The notes: generated by a model not told the origin, from the sequence alone. DNA of 64,000 nucleotides from Phytomonospora endophytica (GCF_014202425.1 NZ_JACHGT010000016.1:62001-126000); one strand, 5' to 3'; shown: positions 14,187 to 22,664, numbered from the stretch's first letter. Made by a program: numbers and translations.

Positions 14187-15596
14187 ATGTTGAGTCCGGG
14201 CACCATGCTCGGCGGCCGCTATCGCCTCGATTCCCGAATCGCGTCGGGCGGTATGGGCGACGTGTGGAAGGCCACCGACTCCGTCCTCGGCCGCACGGTC
14301 GCGGTGAAGATCCTGCTGCCCTCCCTCATGGAGGACCCGGGCTTCGCCGAACGCTTCCGCGCCGAGGCACGCGTCGTGGCCACCCTCTCCCACCACAACA
14401 TCGTCCGCGTCTACGACTACGGCGAGTCCGACCTCGACGGCGGCGGCAAGGCCGCCTACCTGGTCATGGAGTTCATCGAGGGCGAGGCGCTCTCGAAGGT
14501 CCTCCAGACCCAGGGCCGCCTGAGCCCCGCGCAGACGATGGTGCTCATGGCGCAGGCCGCCGACGCCCTCGACGAGGCCCACCGCGCGGGGATCATCCAC
14601 CGCGACGTCAAGCCCGGCAACCTCATGGTCAAACCCAACGGGACGGTCCTGCTGGCCGACTTCGGCATCGCCCGCAGCGCCCAGTCGACGAACCTGACCA
14701 TGGCCGGTTCGGTCCTCGGCACCGCCGCCTACATCTCGCCCGAGCAGGCCAACGGCCTGCCCGCCACGCCCCAGTCCGACCAGTACTCGCTGGGCGTCGT
14801 CGCCTACCAGTGCCTCCAGGGCCGCCGCCCGTGGGACAGCGACAACCCCCTCGAACTGGCCATGCGCCACGCGCGCGACACGCCTCCGCCGCTGCCGCCC
14901 GACACGCCCCCGGCGGTCCTCTCGGTGATCCAGCGGGCCATGTCGAAGGACCCCGGTCAGCGTTTCCCGACCGCCCTCGACTTCGCCAACGCCGCGCGCG
15001 CCGCCGCCGGCGACCAGGCGACCTCCCCCGTACCGGTAAGTCCCGGAACATCCGGTTTCACCGCCGCCGCGACCCCGCCTCCCGGGCGTGGACTCGACGA
15101 CGACGCCACGAAGGTCGGCATGCAACTGCCACCTAAGGCACCGCCGAAACGTGTTGGTTTGTACGCGATGCTCGGCGCGGGCGCACTCGCGCTGGTGCTC
15201 ATCGTCGGCGGGCTCTTCATCGCCCTGGCCAACAACGGCGACGGGGACCCCGGCGGCGGGGATGGCGGACAGCCCACGGCGAGTGATTCCGCAGTGGACA
15301 ATGGGGACACCGCGGCCATCGACCGCAACACGTTTATCGGCATGAGCAGGCAGGATGCGGATGCGGCACTGCAAGCGGCAGGCTTCACGCAGGTCCAGTT
15401 CCTCGGACGCGGGAACTGGGTCTCCGAGATCAACCCGTCGGGGGAGAACATCCCCAAGGCGACGGTGATCAAGGTGACCCTGAGCCTCCAGCGCCCGTCG
15501 AACCCGAACCCGGGCGACTCGGGAAACCCCGGCGGCGGAAGTGACGACCCGACGGTCAACCCGAGCTGCATCCTCGGTCCGCTCTGCAAGAACTAG
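14187..15596 (+). CDS. pknA: PknA, membrane Ser/Thr protein kinase
   Basis: A 469-residue Hanks-type kinase. The kinase domain (about 10-275) has the Gly loop IASGGMGDVWKA, K41 in AVKILL, HRDVKPGNL, DFGIARS and the activation-loop Thr-rich stretch followed by GTAAYISPEQ. An Ala/Pro linker and a transmembrane helix (LYAMLGAGALALVLIVGGLF, about 325-347) lead to an extracellular region with one PASTA-like domain (FIGMSRQDADAALQAAGFTQ). Mycobacterial PknA lacks a PASTA domain, so this differs from that reference. The ATG at 14187 is chosen for its GGGGAGGACC Shine-Dalgarno; earlier starts lie inside pbpA. It phosphorylates division and cell-wall proteins. Confidence 0.92.
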   Translation: MLSPGTMLGGRYRLDSRIASGGMGDVWKATDSVLGRTVAVKILLPSLMEDPGFAERFRAEARVVATLSHHNIVRVYDYGESDLDGGGKAAYLVMEFIEGEALSKVLQTQGRLSPAQTMVLMAQAADALDEAHRAGIIHRDVKPGNLMVKPNGTVLLADFGIARSAQSTNLTMAGSVLGTAAYISPEQANGLPATPQSDQYSLGVVAYQCLQGRRPWDSDNPLELAMRHARDTPPPLPPDTPPAVLSVIQRAMSKDPGQRFPTALDFANAARAAAGDQATSPVPVSPGTSGFTAAATPPPGRGLDDDATKVGMQLPPKAPPKRVGLYAMLGAGALALVLIVGGLFIALANNGDGDPGGGDGGQPTASDSAVDNGDTAAIDRNTFIGMSRQDADAALQAAGFTQVQFLGRGNWVSEINPSGENIPKATVIKVTLSLQRPSNPNPGDSGNPGGGSDDPTVNPSCILGPLCKN

Positions 15597-15640
15597 GCAA
15601 GCACCCGCCCACGCCACGGACAGGCAAGGATTTCAACGAC

Positions 15641-17380
15641 ATGACGGCGCAGGGCCGCCTACTCGGCGGCAGGTATGAAGTCGGCGAGATCCTCGGCTAC
15701 GGGGGTATGGCCGAGGTTCACCGTGGACTCGACACCCGTCTCGGCAGGGACGTGGCGATCAAGATGCTGCGCACCGACCTCGCGCGGGACTCGACCTTCC
15801 AGATGCGGTTCCGGCGGGAGGCCCAGAACGCCGCGTCCCTCAACCACCCGTCGATCGTGGCCGTCTACGACACCGGTGAGCAGCGCGAACCGGGCGCACC
15901 GGCGGCCGTCCCCTACATCGTCATGGAGTACGTCCCGGGACGCACCCTCAAGGAGCTGATCGTCGCCGAGGGGCCCGTCGCGCCCCGCGAGGCCTGCGAG
16001 ATCACCGCCGACATCTGCGCGGCCCTCGATTTCAGCCACAAGCACCAGATCATCCACCGCGACATCAAGCCCGGCAACGTCATGATCACGCCGACCGGCG
16101 AGGTCAAGGTCATGGACTTCGGCATCGCCCGGGCCATGGCCTCCAACCAGATGACGATGACGCAGACCTCGGCGGTCATCGGCACCGCCCAGTACCTCTC
16201 GCCGGAGCAGGCGCGCGGTGAGACCGTCGACGCCCGCTCCGACGTGTACGCCACCGGCTGCGTCCTCTACGAGCTGCTGACGGGAAACCCGCCGTTCACC
16301 GGCGACAACCCGGTGTCGGTCGCCTACCAGCACGTGCGGGAGCAGCCGCGGCTGGCCAGCGAGCACAACCCGGACGTGCCCCCGGCCGTCGACGCGATCA
16401 TCATGAAGGCCCTGGCGAAGAACCCGGCGAACCGCTACCAGAGCGCCGGGGAGATGCGCGCCGACCTTCAGCGCGCCGCCGCCGGCCGCCCGGTGCTGGC
16501 ACCGCCGGTGATGACCGACGCCGACCGCACCGCCATCATCGGCGCGGCCCCGCTCCCCTCGGAGGGGACCCGCGTGGCCCCCGCCGCCGCCGTGGCGCCC
16601 CGGAAGAAGAAGTCGAACGCGCTCGCCTGGACCCTCGTGGCCTTCGGTGTCGCGGCGGCCCTGGCGCTGGGTCTCGGGCTCTATCTGCAGAACCGCGGCC
16701 CCGATCAGGTGGCGGTGCCCAGCGTGATCGGCAAGTCCGTCGAGGACGCGACCACCGAGCTGCAGGCCTTGAAGTTCAAGGTCACCACGACGACCGTCGC
16801 CTCCGAGAAGGACCAGAAGGACAAGGTCGTCGCCCAGGACCCGTCGAGCGGCAAGGTCGACCAGGGGTCCGAGGTGAAGCTGTCTATCGGCGGTGGCCCG
16901 GACATGACGACCGTGCCCAAGGACCTGGTGGGCCTGCCTCTCAACGAGGTGCAGGCCGAGCTCACCGCGGCCGGCCTCAAGTACGAGTGGACCGAGGTCG
17001 ACGGCGTCGAGGCCGCCAACACGGTCTTGTCGGTCGAGCCCGAGGAGGGCAAGAAGATCGAGGCCGGCGGGACCGTCAAGCTCACCGTCTCGCGCGGCAA
17101 CCAGTTCATCATGCCGGAGCTGGTCGAGATGACCTCGATCGATCAGGCGCGGCAGAAGCTCAACGGCCTCGGCTGGAGCGGCGAGTTCAACCCGAGCGAC
17201 GGCTCGACGCCGGGCTTCTCCCCGGGTTCGATCATCGCGCAGAGCCCGGAACCGGGTTCGAAGGTCGACAAGACCGCCACGATCGACGTGACGATCCAGT
17301 CGGAGGACACCGGCAGCTCGTCGAGCGCCTCCGGCGACCCGGAGGACCCGGGCGGCGAGTTAGCGTTCAGACGCGAATGA
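15641..17380 (+). CDS. pknB: PknB, PASTA-domain Ser/Thr protein kinase
   Basis: A 579-residue sensor kinase. The kinase domain (about 8-275) has GYGGMAEVHRG, K in VAIKMLR, HRDIKPGNV, DFGIARA and IGTAQYLSPEQARG. A basic RKKK precedes a transmembrane helix near residues 327-348. Outside the membrane there are three PASTA domains in tandem (about 356-420, 421-487 and 488-552) that bind lipid II or muropeptides, then a Ser-rich tail. Mycobacterial PknB has four PASTA domains. It controls growth and peptidoglycan synthesis together with PstP, FhaA/B and CrgA. It is last in the kinase operon, and a hairpin follows the stop. Confidence 0.95.
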   Translation: MTAQGRLLGGRYEVGEILGYGGMAEVHRGLDTRLGRDVAIKMLRTDLARDSTFQMRFRREAQNAASLNHPSIVAVYDTGEQREPGAPAAVPYIVMEYVPGRTLKELIVAEGPVAPREACEITADICAALDFSHKHQIIHRDIKPGNVMITPTGEVKVMDFGIARAMASNQMTMTQTSAVIGTAQYLSPEQARGETVDARSDVYATGCVLYELLTGNPPFTGDNPVSVAYQHVREQPRLASEHNPDVPPAVDAIIMKALAKNPANRYQSAGEMRADLQRAAAGRPVLAPPVMTDADRTAIIGAAPLPSEGTRVAPAAAVAPRKKKSNALAWTLVAFGVAAALALGLGLYLQNRGPDQVAVPSVIGKSVEDATTELQALKFKVTTTTVASEKDQKDKVVAQDPSSGKVDQGSEVKLSIGGGPDMTTVPKDLVGLPLNEVQAELTAAGLKYEWTEVDGVEAANTVLSVEPEEGKKIEAGGTVKLTVSRGNQFIMPELVEMTSIDQARQKLNGLGWSGEFNPSDGSTPGFSPGSIIAQSPEPGSKVDKTATIDVTIQSEDTGSSSSASGDPEDPGGELAFRRE

Positions 17381-17384
17381 GTGG

Positions 17385-17410
17385 ACGGGCGGCCTTCGGG
17401 TCGCCCGTTT
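17385..17410. terminator. Terminator between pknB and pabA
   Basis: ACGGGCG (17385-17391) pairs with CGCCCGT (17402-17408), with an inner GCC/GGT and a TTCG loop, followed by TTT. It lies between two convergent genes and may serve both. Confidence 0.65.
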
Positions 17411-17997
17411 CACGTCCGGGGGTTTCCCAGCCGTTCCAGCCAGTTGCCGAACATCCTGTGTCCGTGCTCGCCGAGCACGGCCTCGGGGTGGAACTGGACG
17501 CCTTCGACGTCCAGCTTGGTGTGCCGCAGGCCCATGACGACACCGTCGTCGGTGCGGGCGGTGACGACGAGGGGCGCGGCGACCGAGGCCGGGTCGACGG
17601 TCAGCGAGTGGTAGCGGGTGACGGTGAACGGGCCGGGCAGGCCGGTGAAGACGCCGGTGCCGTCGTGGACGAGGGTCGCGGTCTCACCGTGGACGGGCGC
17701 CTCGGCGCGCACGACGCGGGCGCCGTAGGCCTCGGCGATGACCTGGTGGCCGAGGCAGACGCCGAGGATCGGGACGTTCCCGGCGTGCTCGGCGACGATC
17801 TCGCGGCACGCCCGCGCCTCACCGGGACGGCCCGGGCCGGGCGACAGCAGCACCCCGTCGGCGCGGGAAACCCGCACGTCGGAGGCGTGCACGGTCTCGG
17901 CGCGGCGGACGTCGCAGTCGGCGCCGAGGGAGCGCAGGTAGTCGACGATGGTGTAGACGAAGGAGTCGCGGTTGTCGACGACGAGGACGCGCGTCAC
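17410..17997 (-). CDS. pabA: Glutamine amidotransferase of aminodeoxychorismate/anthranilate synthase
   Basis: A 195-residue class I glutamine amidotransferase subunit that supplies ammonia to PabB (folate) or TrpE (tryptophan). The motifs are the N-terminal VLVVDNRDSFVYT, LLSPGPGRPGEA, the nucleophile Cys in ILGVCLGHQVIA (about residue 80) and the His-Glu pair in VQFHPEAVL near residue 170. The position next to pknB is conserved across actinobacteria, where the gene is called pabA or trpG; the sequence does not decide between the two pathways. It converges on pknB. The sortase-side gene upstream ends 5 bases before its start region, so they may be cotranscribed. Confidence 0.88.
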   Translation of the reverse strand: MTRVLVVDNRDSFVYTIVDYLRSLGADCDVRRAETVHASDVRVSRADGVLLSPGPGRPGEARACREIVAEHAGNVPILGVCLGHQVIAEAYGARVVRAEAPVHGETATLVHDGTGVFTGLPGPFTVTRYHSLTVDPASVAAPLVVTARTDDGVVMGLRHTKLDVEGVQFHPEAVLGEHGHRMFGNWLERLGNPRT

Positions 17998-18002
17998 GTC
18001 CG

Positions 18003-18293
18003 TCAGCCGCCGGGGAGGAGGGCGTCGTCGTCCTGGCCGCCCCCGCCGTCACCCTCGTCGTTCGCGGGCGGCGGCGGGTCGGAGGGCTCCTCGTCGGGGA
18101 TCTGGTTGTCGGGGTCGATCTCCTCCTGCGAGGGGGCCTCCTCGATCTGGGAGTCGTCGAAGGGCAGCAGCGGTTCGAGGCGCGGGAACGCGAAGAACCA
18201 CAGCAGCGCGCCGATCCCGCCGAGGAGGACGAGCATCCCGGTGACCTTGCCGGGGACCCCGAAGGGGAGCTTGCGCCAGATCCAGCCGTACAT
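18003..18293 (-). CDS. Small membrane protein with acidic tail, coupled to sortase
   Basis: A 96-residue protein. After a short basic start (MYGWIWRKLPFGVPGKVTG) there is one membrane helix (MLVLLGGIGALLWFFAFPRL), then an acidic, Pro-rich C-terminal tail (about 50 residues rich in D, E, P and G). The ATG overlaps the TGA of the sortase gene by one base (TGATG), so it is translationally coupled. A similar small gene accompanies the sortase/DUF881/crgA cluster in other actinomycetes. Function is unknown, probably envelope-related. Confidence 0.7.
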   Translation of the reverse strand: MYGWIWRKLPFGVPGKVTGMLVLLGGIGALLWFFAFPRLEPLLPFDDSQIEEAPSQEEIDPDNQIPDEEPSDPPPPANDEGDGGGGQDDDALLPGG

Positions 18294-19168
18294 CACTTCT
18301 CCGTTGCCACGGGCGGAATGCCCTCGCTGCGGGGCAGCGTGTCGACGAGTTTCCCGTACACGATCCACCGGCTGGTGTTGTCGTACCAGGGGTAGCAGGT
18401 CGTCAAGGTCATCATGGCGGCCTTGGCGTCCTTCTTCTTCGAGTCGATCTTGCCCGGCACGGGCGCGATGACCTCGACGGCGTAGGGGTCGACGATGTCG
18501 GTCTTGGTTACCTCGTAGACGTAGAAGCTCTCGCCGGTCTCGACGACCATCTTGTCGCCCTCTTCGAGGTCGTACAGCGAGCGGAAGATGGCCGGAACGT
18601 TGTGGCCGGCGACGGCGAAGTTACCCTTCTCGCCCGGGTCCTGGGTCTTGCTGTAATGCCCGGGGGCGTCCTTGATGTCGTCCCAGTTGGTGCCCTCGAC
18701 GATCGTCCAGGGTTTGTCCTTGATCTTGGGGATGTACAGGCGCGCCATGGCGTCGCCGGGCAGCGGCTCGGCTTCCGGGTTGTGCTCCCAGGTCTGTTCC
18801 AGCTGCGTGCTCAGGTCGTCCTGGTGGGCGTTGATCTCGGCGGTCTTGCCCCAGATCTCGTAGGCCGCGAAGAGCAGGATGACCACGCCGAGGGTGATGA
18901 ACAGTTCGCCGAAGCCGCGCACGATCGTGCGGACCCAGTCGCCGAAGGTCTTGCGGCCGCCCCCGGGACCGGCTCCGGCGTCGCGGTGGCGGCGCACGGC
19001 CCGGCGCTTCTTCTTCCCGGGCGGGTCGGGCGGCGGGGGCTCCTCGTCGGAGATCTGCGGGAGGAGCGCGGTCTCGTCGCCGACCGGGATGAGGTCGGCG
19101 GCGCCTCTTCGCGCGGGTTTCGCCACGCGGGCGCGGCCCCGGTCGGCGCCCTGCCCGTAGGTCGTCAC
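18293..19168 (-). CDS. srtE: Class E sortase
   Basis: A 291-residue transpeptidase that links sorting-signal proteins to the cell wall. The N-terminal 95 residues are cytoplasmic and rich in Pro and basic residues. One membrane helix follows (LFITLGVVILLFAAYEIWG, about 93-111). The sortase domain then shows the catalytic His in FAVAGHNVP (near 190), the Cys in TLTTCYPWYD (near 257) and the Arg in TSRWIVYGK. Class E sortases beside crgA process LAxTG proteins such as long chaplins in Streptomyces. No chaplin in this window has that signal. It is in a leftward unit downstream of the DUF881 gene (28 bp gap). Confidence 0.9.
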   Translation of the reverse strand: MTTYGQGADRGRARVAKPARRGAADLIPVGDETALLPQISDEEPPPPDPPGKKKRRAVRRHRDAGAGPGGGRKTFGDWVRTIVRGFGELFITLGVVILLFAAYEIWGKTAEINAHQDDLSTQLEQTWEHNPEAEPLPGDAMARLYIPKIKDKPWTIVEGTNWDDIKDAPGHYSKTQDPGEKGNFAVAGHNVPAIFRSLYDLEEGDKMVVETGESFYVYEVTKTDIVDPYAVEVIAPVPGKIDSKKKDAKAAMMTLTTCYPWYDNTSRWIVYGKLVDTLPRSEGIPPVATEK

Positions 19169-19196
19169 GTGTGCCCCCTCGTGGTCGTCGGCCGGG

Positions 19197-20054
19197 TCAT
19201 CGCACCGGCTCGGCGTTGGTCAGCTCGTGCGAGCCGTCATAGGCCGGCATGACCCGGTCGGGTTCCTGCCGGACGTCGTAGCCGAGGCCGAAGTCGACGG
19301 CGGCCTGGCGGTAGGCGGCGACGCCGGGAGAGGTGTCGAGCGCCTGGAGCATGCGGTCGGCGGGGCCGATGGCGGCGATGACGAACGGCGGCGAGTAGAC
19401 CTGGCCGTGCAGCAGCAAGGTGTTACCCACGCAGCGTACCGCGCTCGTCGAGATCACTCGGATGTCCATAATGGTCATCGCTTCGGCTCCGCCCGCCCAC
19501 AGGGCGTTCACCACGGCCTGGACGTCCTGCTGGTGGACGACGACGTCGTCGACGTTCGCGCCGGGCGGGAGGACGCCGTCGCCGCGCCTGGGAGCGTCGT
19601 CGAGGCTCACGATGAGGGCCGGGCCGTGCACGGCGGTCGTGCCGGCCGCGGCGGCCTCGGCCTCGGCGCGGTCGCGTTCGGCGGCGATCTCGTCGTCGCC
19701 GCCGGCGAGGCCGTCGGTGAGGGACTCGTTCTCGTCGCGGAGTTCGCGGGCGATCTCGTCCTCGCGGGCGATCTCGTCGGCGCGCTGGGCGATGAGCTCG
19801 CGCAGCTGGACGCTGTCGTCGACGCGAAGGTCGGTGCCGCGCGCGGCGGTCGCGGTCGCGCTGAAGAGGAGGCCGGCGGCGAGCATGACGGCGGGGACGG
19901 CGAGGCCCCAGCCGCGGCGTCTGCGTTCGCGCCGGTGCGGGCGCAGGGCACGCCGCATCCGCCGCGCCGCCAACCGCAAGGTCGCGACCCAGCCAAGCCG
20001 GCGGCCAAGCCGCCGGGACCCACCGGAGTACTCGCTCACATCAACCCTCGCCAA
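19197..20054 (-). CDS. DUF881-family membrane protein
   Basis: A 285-residue protein with a long, very basic cytoplasmic N-terminus (RRMRRALRPHRRERRRR), one membrane helix (GLAVPAVMLAAGLLFSATAT, about 49-70), a coiled-coil region (RELIAQRADEIAREDEIARE to about residue 140) and a C-terminal DUF881 domain (ALWAGGAEAMTIMDIRVIST, then GQVYSPPFVIAAIGP). DUF881 proteins are conserved beside crgA (Rv0012 in M. tuberculosis) and are thought to act at the envelope or division site. Divergent from crgA with a 357 bp gap. Confidence 0.85.
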   Translation of the reverse strand: MARVDVSEYSGGSRRLGRRLGWVATLRLAARRMRRALRPHRRERRRRGWGLAVPAVMLAAGLLFSATATAARGTDLRVDDSVQLRELIAQRADEIAREDEIARELRDENESLTDGLAGGDDEIAAERDRAEAEAAAAGTTAVHGPALIVSLDDAPRRGDGVLPPGANVDDVVVHQQDVQAVVNALWAGGAEAMTIMDIRVISTSAVRCVGNTLLLHGQVYSPPFVIAAIGPADRMLQALDTSPGVAAYRQAAVDFGLGYDVRQEPDRVMPAYDGSHELTNAEPVR

Positions 20055-20411
20055 TCCCTCGGTTACCAGGCTAACGAGCAGGAGGGGGTGGGTGGTTGCG
20101 CGGTGGGGGCGTGGAGTTCGGCGGGGGCGGACCGGAGGGGGCGGAAGCGCACATTACGGCCGTCGTGGCCGCCGGGCGCGTCGGTCGGCCCGTGCGTCGG
20201 CGTTGTGACGAATCCGGCGTTCACGGAAAGGCGGTCCGGGAAACCCGACGGCCCGCCCGTCGCCGCCCGAAAACCCCCCAACCCCCCACATCGTTACCCC
20301 GCCGCGACACCCCCGCCCGCTAAGCTGTGGGAAAAGCCGGGCTGCCGGCCACCCCACAACCCTCTCAGTCCCGGTTAAGCTGGCCTGCGAAGGTCAGCGA
20401 GGAGATACCAA
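20055..20411. promoter_or_regulatory. Divergent DUF881/crgA promoter region
   Basis: There is no gene in this stretch. Two TAAGCT boxes (20321-20326 and 20376-20381) match the actinobacterial minus-10 and lie 86 and 31 bases before the crgA start. A GAGGAGA Shine-Dalgarno precedes the GTG. The left part is GC-rich and otherwise featureless to me. Confidence 0.45.
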
Positions 20412-20675
20412 GTGCCTAAGTCGCGCGTACGTAAGAAGAAGGTCTACACGACCCCGGCGGACATGCGCCCCACGGCGGCCGAGTCCACCAAGCAGCCGAG
20501 TCCCACGTGGGTGCCGATCCTGGCAGTCGTGCTGATCGTGGTGGGCATCGCGTGGCTGGTCACCTTCTACCTTTCCCGGCAGCAGTTCCCGGTGGCCTCG
20601 TGGGGTTACTGGAACATCGGGGTCGGTTTCGGCGCGCTCGTCGCGAGCCTGCTCGTACTGTCGCGCTGGCGGTAG
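20412..20675 (+). CDS. crgA: CrgA, cell division protein
   Basis: An 87-residue protein with the CrgA layout: basic N-terminus MPKSRVRKKKVYTTP, then two transmembrane helices (WVPILAVVLIVVGIAWLVTF and WNIGVGFGALVASLLVLS) joined by a short loop containing QFPVASWGYWN. It coordinates FtsZ/FtsI and septum assembly in mycobacteria and streptomycetes and is a PknA/PknB-linked protein. The GTG start follows GCGAGGAGATACC. Length and motifs match the family exactly. A long repeat-filled noncoding stretch follows. Confidence 0.95.
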   Translation: MPKSRVRKKKVYTTPADMRPTAAESTKQPSPTWVPILAVVLIVVGIAWLVTFYLSRQQFPVASWGYWNIGVGFGALVASLLVLSRWR

Positions 20676-20737
20676 TCCCGCCGCGCTTCACCGGCGCAGG
20701 TTGACCGGGCCGAGGTGGGGACGCGAGGGTTATTCGC

Positions 20738-20980
20738 GTCTCCGGTTTTCGTTCGTGCAGGCCGGATCGGCACCTACCGGCATTCGTGCGGGTCTCCGGT
20801 TTTCGTTCGCCGCAGGCCGGAACGGCACCTACCGGCATCCGTGCGGGTCTCCGGTCTTCGGTTCGTTGCCGGCCGGAACGGCATCCACCGGCATTCGCGC
20901 GGGTCTCCGGTCTTCGGTTCGTTGCCGGCCGGAACGGCATCCACCGGCCTTCACGAGCATTCCTCGCGTCTCCGGTTTTG
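20738..20980. repeat. Tandem array of about 55 bp units (four full, one partial)
   Basis: Units begin GTCTCCGGT at 20738, 20792, 20847, 20903 and (partial) 20968, so the period is 54-56 bp with a longer last step. Each contains GGCCGGAACGGCA-C and ACCGGCATTC-like segments; units 3 and 4 are nearly identical. The partial fifth unit runs directly into the 84 bp dispersed repeat. Frames across the array shift from unit to unit, so it is noncoding. Confidence 0.8.
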
Positions 20981-21061
20981 TCACACCTCGCCCGTATCGT
21001 GATTTTTGGGGCCCCTTTAGGGCGAGCGGGGGAACGCGTTTTTCGCGCGGCCGTCCGCCGC
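20978..21061. repeat. Dispersed 84 bp repeat, copy 2
   Basis: Aligns without gaps to 10973-11056 with 7 mismatches. The CTCGCCC/GGGCGAG arms are conserved while the loop has changed. Both copies are in intergenic DNA and lie close to the 66 bp repeat. Confidence 0.75.
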
Positions 21062-21193
21062 CGCACGCTGCCCACGCCCCACGCCCCACGCCCCACGCCG
21101 CCCCGCCGCCCCCACCCCGCGACCCCGCTTCGCAGCTCACCCACACCGGGACCCACCGTCGCCGAAGCACCCCGCCGGGAACCCGGCACCGGC

Positions 21194-21279
21194 GGCGGGC
21201 CGCAGCCCGATCCCCTACCTCTCAGGCGGTTTCGTTCGCGCCGCCCAAACCAGCAGAGCGCCGCCCAAACCAGCAGAGC
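21194..21279. repeat. Dispersed 66 bp repeat, copy 3, with 20 bp internal duplication
   Basis: Starts GGCGGGCCGCAGCCCGATCC, related to the copies at 10885 and 11121, and ends with GCCGCCCAAACCAGCAGAGC twice in tandem (21240-21259 and 21260-21279). It is followed directly by a group of DnaA boxes. Between 21062 and 21193 there is a CCCCACGC-rich simple stretch with no other feature. Confidence 0.6.
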
Positions 21280-21312
21280 TTGTCCACAGCCTGTGGATAA
21301 CCCTGTTGATAA
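21280..21312. promoter_or_regulatory. Cluster of DnaA-box-like sites
   Basis: TTGTCCACA (21280-21288, the streptomycete-type box), TGTGGATAA (21292-21300, a perfect TTATCCACA on the minus strand) and TGTTGATAA (21304-21312, one mismatch) lie within 33 bp in locally AT-richer DNA. DnaA binding is inferred from the consensus. No oriC features accompany them. Confidence 0.5.
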
Positions 21313-21380
21313 AACTACAAGCTTGTAAGCACCGCGCGCCCCCGTGCACTGTTCCGCCCTCGTGACCTCGCCGGGACGCG

Positions 21381-21417
21381 GAGAACGCCCCGTACGCGTC
21401 GCGTACGGGGCGTTCTC
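21381..21417. terminator. Strong hairpin after the thiolase gene
   Basis: A perfect 17 bp stem: GAGAACGCCCCGTACGC (21381-21397) with its complement at 21401-21417 and a three-base loop, 16 bases beyond the thiolase stop on the minus strand. Confidence 0.8.
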
Positions 21418-21432
21418 GTCACTCGGCGACGC

Positions 21433-22605
21433 TCAGGCAGGTCCGAGGTTCTCGAAGATGGTCGCGTTGGCCATGCCGCCGCCTTCGCACATGGTCTGGA
21501 GGCCGTACCGGATGCCGTTGGCGCGCATGTGGTGCAGCAGTGTCGTGGTGAGCCGCGCGCCGGACGCGCCGAGGGGGTGTCCGAGTGCAATGGCGCCGCC
21601 GTTGGGGTTCATCCGGGCGGGGTCGGCGCCGGTTTCCTTGAGCCAGCCGAGCGGGACGGGCGCGAAGGCCTCGTTGACCTCGTAGGCGCCGATGTCGCCG
21701 ATGGTGAGTCCGGCGCGGGCGAGGAGTTTCCGGGTGGCGGGGATGGGCCCGTCGAGCATGACGACCGGGTCGGATCCGACGACGACGGCGGTGTGCACTC
21801 GCGCCCAGGGCGTCAGGCCCAGTTCGGCGGCCTTCTCGGAGGTCGTCACGAGCAGCGCGGCGGCGCCGTCGGAGATCTGCGAGGCGTTGCCGGCGCTGAT
21901 CACGCCGTCGGCTTTGAAGGGCGTCTTGAGTCCGGCGAGTTTCTCGACGGTCGAGTCGCGGCGGATGCCCTCGTCGGCCTTGACGCCCGCGACGGGGACG
22001 ATCTCGGCGTCGAAGTCGCCTCGGTCGGCGGCCGCGGCGGCCCGCGCGTGGCTTTCCAGCGCGAAGGTGTCGAGGGTCGTGCGGTCGAGGCCCCATCGTG
22101 CGGCGAGCATTTCGGCGCCGACGCCCTGGTTGAACGGGATGGGCTGGTCGACGGCGACGCCTTCGACGTCGGCGTAGCGCACGCGCACCTTCTCGCCGTA
22201 GGGCGCGCCGACGCCCTGGCTCACCGAGGAGCCCATCGGCACGCGGCTCATGCCTTCGACTCCGGCGGCGACGATCACGTCGGCCTGTCCGGAGATCACG
22301 GTCGCGGCCGCGAAGTGCAGGGCCTGCTGGCTGGACCCGCACTGCCGGTCGATGCTCGTGCCCGGGACGTGCTCGGGCCAGCCCGCGGCCAGTACGGCGT
22401 TGCGGGCGATGTTCCAGGACTGTTCGCCGACCTGCGACACGCAGCCCATGATGACGTCGTCGACGAGCGCCGGGTCGAGGCCGGCGCGCGTCACGAGCGC
22501 GGCGAGGGCCTCGGCGGCGAGGTCGGCCGGATGGACGCCGGACAGGCCGCCGTTGCGACGTCCGACAGGGGTTCGTACCGCTCCCACGATTACCGCATCA
22601 CGCAT
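21433..22605 (-). CDS. Acetyl-CoA acyltransferase (thiolase)
   Basis: A 390-residue thiolase that condenses or cleaves acyl-CoA with CoA (beta-oxidation or acetoacetyl-CoA formation). The N-terminus MRDAVIVGAVRTPVGRRNGG, the nucleophilic Cys in SIDRQCGSSQQAL (about residue 88), NGGAIALGHPLGASGAR near 340 and the terminal Cys motif LQTMCEGGGMANATIFE are all present. Length is normal. It stands alone, ending at a 17 bp hairpin terminator, and is divergent from the sensor-domain gene. Substrate chain length cannot be read from the sequence. It could serve the acyl-CoA degradation genes at 50-62 kb. Confidence 0.92.
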   Translation of the reverse strand: MRDAVIVGAVRTPVGRRNGGLSGVHPADLAAEALAALVTRAGLDPALVDDVIMGCVSQVGEQSWNIARNAVLAAGWPEHVPGTSIDRQCGSSQQALHFAAATVISGQADVIVAAGVEGMSRVPMGSSVSQGVGAPYGEKVRVRYADVEGVAVDQPIPFNQGVGAEMLAARWGLDRTTLDTFALESHARAAAAADRGDFDAEIVPVAGVKADEGIRRDSTVEKLAGLKTPFKADGVISAGNASQISDGAAALLVTTSEKAAELGLTPWARVHTAVVVGSDPVVMLDGPIPATRKLLARAGLTIGDIGAYEVNEAFAPVPLGWLKETGADPARMNPNGGAIALGHPLGASGARLTTTLLHHMRANGIRYGLQTMCEGGGMANATIFENLGPA

Positions 22606-22664
22606 ACCCCGAGCCTACTCGTCGGTAACAAGAACTGTCACCACCCTGAATAGGGGTGCTGCGA

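Noticed and set aside
14136..15617. Long minus-strand open frame opposite pknA
   Set aside because: It is an antisense shadow of a strongly GC3-biased gene; composition creates long frames on the opposite strand, and it has no start signals or recognisable domains.
8154..20675. Mobile or unusual origin for the fha-pst-rod-pbp-pkn block
   Set aside because: Gene order and content follow the ancestral actinobacterial cluster; only the repeat-filled gap is unusual.
20738..20980. Tandem array considered as a CRISPR
   Set aside because: Units are about 55 bp with little constant-repeat/variable-spacer structure, few copies, and no cas genes nearby.
21280..21312. DnaA-box group considered as oriC
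   Set aside because: Only two or three boxes, no AT-rich unwinding element, and no dnaA or dnaN next to it; oriC of actinobacteria has many boxes between dnaA and dnaN.
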